Shown here: in pieces, positions 58,562 to 64,000 of the stretch
How the letters are laid out: each line of letters begins with the position of its first letter
Position numbering within the stretch: position 1 is the stretch's first letter
NCBI GenBank assembly: GCA_000934455.1
Contig: KN882341.1
Coordinates: forward strand, 108,129-172,128
Reading direction: 5' to 3'
Length of the DNA stretch: 64,000 bases
Source of the DNA: Apostichopus parvimensis
Lineage: Eukaryota > Echinodermata > Holothuroidea > Aspidochirotida > Stichopodidae
Position numbers and translations under genes: made by a program
Notes under the pieces: model-generated
Databases searched by the model: none
The model's input: only the letters and a program-made list of their open reading frames with translations
What the model was told of the DNA's origin: nothing

Positions 58562-58598
58562 CCTGACGTTTCGATCCTAGCTGGATCGTCTTCAGAGG
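58562..58598 (-). ncRNA. Hammerhead-ribozyme-like motif on the opposite strand, facing the previous one
   Basis: Read on the minus strand: CCT, core CTGAAGA, extra C, stem II GATCC/GGATC with loop AGCTA, GAAAC, GTC, AGG. Only three stem I pairs are evident. It is the mirror copy of 58605-58643, separated from it by six bases. Confidence 0.5.
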
Positions 58599-58604
58599 AA
58601 TGAA

Positions 58605-58643
58605 GCCTCTGAAGAAGATCCTGCTAGGATCGAAACGTCAGGC
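58605..58643 (+). ncRNA. Hammerhead-ribozyme-like motif, consensus core (Penelope terminus)
   Basis: Stem I GCCT (58605-58608) pairs with AGGC (58640-58643). Core CTGAAGA (58609-58615) fits CUGANGA. Stem II is GATCC/GGATC (58617-58621 and 58627-58631) with loop TGCTA, then GAAAC (58632-58636) and GTC (58637-58639). ACGT around the triplet is self-complementary, so stem III could form between two molecules, as proposed for Penelope hammerheads. One unpaired A (58616) between core and stem II departs from the minimal consensus; all three copies in the window have such an extra base. Confidence 0.6.
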
Positions 58644-58671
58644 CAACTTACTTTTACACATATTTATAAAT

Positions 58672-61600
58672 AGCTTGAATAACAGCCGACGGGAGAATAT
58701 TGGTTTTCAAAAATTTCTCATTAAATGTGTCCTTAAATACTAATACTGATTAAATCCAACCTTCACTTCTACCCGTTTTTATTAACTTCCTCTTTTTGTC
58801 CATACTATTAGCTTTACTTTTACGGATAGAGAAATTAATACAATCCTGCTAACCACAACCGATTCCTTGATAGTACGTGTAGTCTGCCTTAGTGAATGGT
58901 GTGTGACGGTAGCGAACAACAATGTTATTTATGTGTTATTTCTATATCGGTTAGATAGACAAACCAGCGCTGGCATTCATCGCCCAAGATAACGGAGACA
59001 ATCGCATAGAATTTCTGTTATAATTATTCATTCAGTCGTGGCGTTTTGGTAGATTGTACATAGGTTGGAGTGGTTCCAAACTTGAACGTTATACACAGCA
59101 GAATTTTACACACGTATACACTGTAAATCGAAAATAAATAAAAGTGAACATATCGCACATACGTTTTGAGCTTCCATTACATCATTACACCGATACGACT
59201 ACATCAAAGAAAACGACATTCACTATTACGAAGAGTGTTATATCCCATAATAAGCTCGGGTACTTATTGAAGGCAAAGTTTCAAACTTAGTTATTTGTAC
59301 CTGACAGAATATTTTTATTTCATATTTAATACAGGTACACTTTGAAGTTTGGGGATATATGCTATTAGTAAAATCAAAACAATCTCACGTATCGTCTATG
59401 CCCAGTATGAAGTAGTACTTTCATGTAGTCGTTATAATTTTTTTGGTACTAAATAAGGACTGAAATAAAAAATATTATCCTGAATTACACATTAAAGCCA
59501 TAGTCCTAGCTCTAACCTACGTATAATTCATTCTATTTAGGTTTGTATGCATTTCAACTGTGCAGGAAGTGTGAACCGGCTTCTTATACAAGGTTAAAGG
59601 TAAAGGGTCTATTGAACTAGAAAGATAATTGTAGAGAGAGCGAAGTAATAAATGTCACATGAATCTACGGGTGGCTGCTATTATTTAGTGTAAGCTATAT
59701 GGCTACAGAAGTAACACTATTAGGATGCCATGAATTAACCATTAATGAAGTCAGGTTATTCTAGTCATGAATCATAATTTAACGTGGAAAACAAAGGGTT
59801 GGATTATCCGGCATTGATTATGCGGTGTTAAATAATTGTGTCTATTAGTGATATTACGTGATATAAGTACCATGATGCTCCTATGTTCGGTCATTACCCA
59901 TACCATATCAGGTATCAGAACTGTTTAAAGGATTATAGGCACATTATTCAATCAATTGGTGATTACACCGTATACAGAATACTGTAAACATATGACTAGC
60001 ACTTAGAAAGTAGTAATTGTCTGTAGAAAAGAGGTAAAAACAGGAAAAAGACAGTTTTTACTAACTGTTATTGATGACTGAACACGATAACTAATTGGTT
60101 CCATTGGTTAGAATTGCTGTATTATAGATTGCATCGCCGTCTGATCTAAAATATGGTGACAGGATTTTGTCCTAGGGGGATTTTGTCCGGGGGGATTTTG
60201 TCCGGGGGGATTTTGTCCGGGGGATTTTGTCCGGGGGGATTTTGTCCTAGAACCCTAAAATATCATTGTAGTTATGTACATGTTACTATATGAGTGCTTA
60301 TTCAAGTATGCCATCAGCAAATAATTGGTCATATGACTATTCCCATTCCAGTAGCTTATTCTGTTAATAATACTTGACTAAGGGGGGGGGGGCATTAAGA
60401 TAATGTGAAGGTACGATATTTTGAGTCAAAGCATGAAACAGTTATAATTTGTGACATGACATTGTAAGCAATCCGACTTATCCATTTAGGGGATAAGTCA
60501 TTGAACGATTTTTTCCACTGGTGAGTGAACACTCAGTGGGCTGGTAAAGTAAGTTAATATATGCTTCACAGCATGCATTAGTGGCAACCTAACTGTTTGT
60601 TTGTCGTTTGTCGCATAACTATAAACTATTGGAACAATCCTTACAATATATTTGTACTTGAGCGTGTAGCAAGGTTTCTTTGTAAAATAGACGCACTATA
60701 AGTTTAAATACACTGCTTACACGTTATATGCACCACCTTGCCCTAAGCAGAAATATGTTGGTGTTGGTTCGTGATTTCGTACTTCCTTTATCATTAGCAA
60801 AACGATTTTGAGCAAATACTTTTCCTTTGTCTTAGATTCTTTCATTGTATCAGTGCTACGTATATCTATGAATTCCGAGGATTGTTTAAGCATGATACGG
60901 TTCAACAGCCAATCATAGTAACGCGTTTACGATATGACTACGGATTTCTTGTTACTGATTACACATATGTACAGTCTGTTCTTTGCAAACGTTAAAGGGT
61001 AGTTTTACACCATACGTTGTCCCACTTACTTTGTTTGCTACCGCTCTTCTGAAGATCAAACCATTTTGAATACTAAATGACAAAGACAAGTTAAATTAAG
61101 TGTTTGAGTTCATCCATTGATATGTTCAAATCAGTTACAAATATTTTCATGTACCGAAGATCAATTGAAGATGAAATATTTAAGAAACAATCTGATCGTG
61201 TTTTATTATCCGAGACGAGTGATCTGGGACTGGGAGTGTAGTAAACTAGTACCACATTGCATCATGCTCCCTAGTTCATGAAATACTTTGCAACTATGGT
61301 AATTGACAACGCTAGTTCGCTTCAAGAAGTATGGCATTTTTGTTGTACAGTGTCGATTTAACAAACATATTCCGATCTACAACCTGCAAACCAATTACAA
61401 TCCCGTCTTAACATTTTCTCACACTAACTGGAATTTAACAACTTATATATGATATACTGCAACATAAGAGAGGGGCCCTACGATGTATGACAAGGTTCGT
61501 CTAACTAACGTACCCTAAAGTTAAAGATATCACTGGTTGAATATGTTGAAACAATTCAAATATGGTTCACATGCACACTATGCGGAATGTATGTTGCCTC

Positions 61601-61830
61601 ATACAATAAAACAAAACATAAAATCCAAACGTCAGCATGTTGTTGTGTTTTGTAAGTTAACGATTAAAATACGTAGTGTCCATAGTGTTCACTGAAATAG
61701 TGAGACGTCCATCATCTTAGCAATTATGTTGAGTTAGTTGTGTAGACTTAATTCCAAATATAACAGCAGTATTGTGATGCTTTAAACATTTGTTGTTGCA
61801 TGAACCAGAATCTGTATTGAGTCGCTCGCA
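58672..61830. repeat. Second tandem triplication, copy 3 (non-coding)
   Basis: Collinear with copy 1 from 'agcttgaataacagcc' to 'gagttagttgtgtag' and a little beyond. Contains its own G-rich 17-18-bp tandem array at 60.16-60.25 kb, absent from copy 1. Confidence 0.75.
60157..60250. repeat. G-rich 17-18-bp tandem repeat, about 5-6 copies
   Basis: Unit 'ggggattttgtccgg', with slight length variation in the G run; the first and last units read 'cctag' in place of 'ccgg'. Runs of five or six G on one strand could form a G-quadruplex. Confidence 0.9.
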
Positions 61831-64000
61831 GAAAGTAGGTATGTCGCTTGAAATCGTGTGTGAATGTATCGGGAAAGGTTGTGCTGCATGGTTTGTAAAT
61901 ATAACTTCAAGCAGTAGGGTGTCTAATTTAATCAGGAGTTAAACTGATAGTAATAACACGATCACGTTAAAAGTTGACGTCTCATTCAGGCAATGTGGTG
62001 CCTTGACATTTGAAACCATTACATATGCATCTCGATTTGAATGATGTTAAGCGTGTTGACACACTTTTCCTTTGTAATATCATACAGTAGATAAATACAG
62101 TTTAGGAGCTCGTTCATTTCTTTCATGAGGAAACCGGTGACAATGTAAGATTGGGGATATATTTGTTTTGTAAAACCGATGAACCGCAAGAAAACAAAAA
62201 TCATGGAGACATTTCTTCTTGCCATCAGAAAGCTATTTGAGTGAACCAACAATGATAATGACATTGATACGAAGATCTATCGTTATTAACATGTATCATG
62301 TAATTTTGTTCTCGTTTGAACAAGTTTATTTTGTAATATTTTGTTTGGGACATATATTGTACTTGATACTGTATTTATACTATGTGGGGCCAATCAACAA
62401 TGATTTGGATTGTTCAATGCATCGTCTATTAATTAAGGTTTACTCAACGGTGTACCGTGCGTTTATTGCAAGATAATGCACAACATGGGTTATATCTGAA
62501 GCGATGCGTAAGGTCTTAAACGGAGTGCATGCAACCAGCGATACGGTTATACCCCCGTGCGTTCATTTACGCAAACACTAAACAAACATTTTTTTTATAT
62601 TTCAGAACATTACATTTTAATAAACAAAACAATTAGAAAAACAAACAAAAAACAGCAATTGTCTCGAAGGGTACCTCGTTGTTGTATACTGTTATTATAT
62701 ATAAAAGTTTCAAAGCAATTGTAAACGCGCATATAAAATTACAATCATGATGATAATTAGGCTACATATTGGACAATTCAGCAAAACGATATGACGCAAG
62801 AGCTTCTGCGCCTGCGTCCGATTGAAATAGCAACACAAGGATGTGTTTATTTCAAGACGTAAAATAGTTGACTGTAATTTGACATTCTCTCAGGAGGTAA
62901 TAGTGTTAAAACACGTCTTGATGACATCACTGTAACGAATGGAAGTTTGCTTTTTCTTGATATCAATTGTTTGTATTCACCGAGCAATTGTCAAACACGC
63001 ACACTAATGAAAATCCGGGATATAACATGTTTATTATGTATACAAAATATATAGAATATACTTAACATGGTTGATATGCATTACATTGGAATAAACACAT
63101 ATCATCTTTCACTTTGATCATACCTAACACTTGTATTAGTGGGGTAAATAAAGTTACTTAAAATACCTTTTTGATATGTTAAACCGCTGATTCCAAACCG
63201 ACCGTCTTCGATTAAAGTGAAAACCGTGTAAACATTCTAAGAAATTTTTACAAAATGAAGTGCCTTGCTGATTTTATCGTATATGTTATATTTTTTTCAC
63301 TGAGCTACCTAAGCTCTTACTAATTACTTTATATTAAACCGGACGATTGAAATAAAGGAAAACATTGCTATTAGTACATGTACATAAATATCAATAGAAG
63401 AACGGTTTAATCAACAACCCAACATCACTTGCCTCAACATCATGTAGCTAGTACCTCAGGCTCGAGCCATATCAACCTGTTCTGTTGTGTTTATTTTATC
63501 AACAAGGACGGATAATTAATAATTGGAAATATGAGTACCATATATGATTTCAAACATATTGACACTAACAAAAGTTACCCATCGCAAAATAGTAAACAAG
63601 CAATTGACTTGAATATCACACAGTACTGTGGATCCTGAGTAGATGTACAGTTAGCTCATTTCATAACTTTTACTGTATTACCAGCAAAGGAGTGCGTCAT
63701 TCCGGATATGTAATAGATTTACGGTAGTTAACATTGCGGTTATTATACACAGTAAAAACAAGATGTAAAAGTTAACGGGGTATTATAGTGGGCTAAAGAA
63801 TTGTGCAATATTTACAAGACGCTGAGTAAAACATAAATATAAGAGTTTGTACTATCAATAACGACACCCTGCACCCGGGTCGTCTATTCTTCCCCAAAGG
63901 GTACCCCTACTTTTTGGCAACCCTTGCGCTCGGTTCCAATCGATAATGGCGCTTCGCTTAGACGGTATACGTGCTACCATAGGCATTTTGCAATATCCCA
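61831..64000. other. No supported gene
   Basis: Two overlapping hydrophobic frames on opposite strands near 62.02-62.48 kb have no recognised motif. The last 150 bases are more GC-rich than the rest and may start a different region beyond the window. Confidence 0.5.

Larger units (their letters stand above)
58478..58665. mobile_element. Two Penelope-like termini in inverted orientation
   Basis: On the minus strand 58478-58598 matches the Penelope 3' end at 48.05-48.17 kb: the hammerhead-like motif, 'ggccaactta', 'tacacaggctctctagtgg' and 'ataagcag..ggctaacag'. On the plus strand 58605-58665 carries the same terminus up to 'cttttacacat'. The two form an inverted repeat (58544-58598 / 58606-58660). 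No coding part is left. The pair sits at the junction of copies 2 and 3 of the 3.4-kb array. Confidence 0.7.

Noticed and set aside
1-64000. tRNA, rRNA and snRNA genes
   Set aside because: No recognisable A/B boxes with cloverleaf arms or rRNA-like stretches were seen by eye; a covariance scan would be needed to exclude small ones.

Overview
The window looks like animal nuclear DNA: AT-rich, mostly non-coding, with short exons bounded by GT-AG introns, many degenerate tandem arrays, and LINE, Penelope-like, DIRS-like and hAT-type repeats. The main gene is a lineage-expanded type of NLR (NACHT/LRR) immune receptor. Together with the repeat content this suggests an invertebrate deuterostome, most likely an echinoderm (sea cucumber or sea urchin). 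That placement is inference from gene style, not from a marker gene.

One host gene dominates, on the minus strand, from about 38.55 kb down to at least 10.23 kb. I could assemble 16 exons whose splice phases agree: a start exon (38480-38559), two nearly identical death-effector-like (DED) exons of exactly 264 nt each (35949-36212 and 34656-34919), one large NACHT exon (32605-34142, Walker A GDPGYGKTT, Walker B LILDGYDEY), then a four-exon LRR-like cassette (B-D-C-A) present three times. The cassettes lie at 28791-25161, 22146-17487 and 15033-10228. Exon D is 77 nt, C is 59 nt and A is 120 nt in all three; only B varies (218, 266, 281 nt), always by whole codons. Each cassette is an in-phase block of 158, 174 or 179 codons. 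The end of the NACHT exon resembles exon A. No terminal exon with a stop was found below 10.2 kb.

Layout: 0-9.6 kb holds degenerate minisatellites, an echinoderm-style dispersed tandem repeat and a few doubtful open frames. 9.6-24.5 kb is a recent tandem duplication of a unit of about 7.3-7.7 kb carrying the two downstream cassettes; 24.5-28.8 kb is an older third unit. 29.3-31.15 kb is a decayed LINE with a hAT-type MITE nested in it. 32.6-38.6 kb is the 5' part of the NLR gene. 38.69-40.46 kb is an array of about 24 copies of a 74-bp minisatellite just 5' of the start exon. 41.6-45.2 kb is a GC-richer island with LINE 3' tails and a DIRS-like retroelement fossil. 46.8-48.2 kb is the 3' part of a Penelope-like element (RT tail, GIY-YIG nuclease, hammerhead-like motif). 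48.5-49.6 kb holds two minisatellites. 52.4-61.8 kb is a second, apparently non-coding tandem triplication of about 3.4 kb, with an N gap that probably hides about 2 kb, a MITE-like insertion in one copy, and two head-on Penelope termini bearing hammerhead-like motifs between copies 2 and 3.

The proposed product is a cytosolic DED-DED-NACHT-LRR receptor: DEDs would recruit death-fold partners, NACHT would bind nucleotide and oligomerise, and the cassettes would form the sensor. Because every cassette starts and ends in phase 0, the sensor can grow or shrink by genomic duplication or exon skipping without a frameshift. All of this is read by eye from sequence and phase; no database search or transcript was available.
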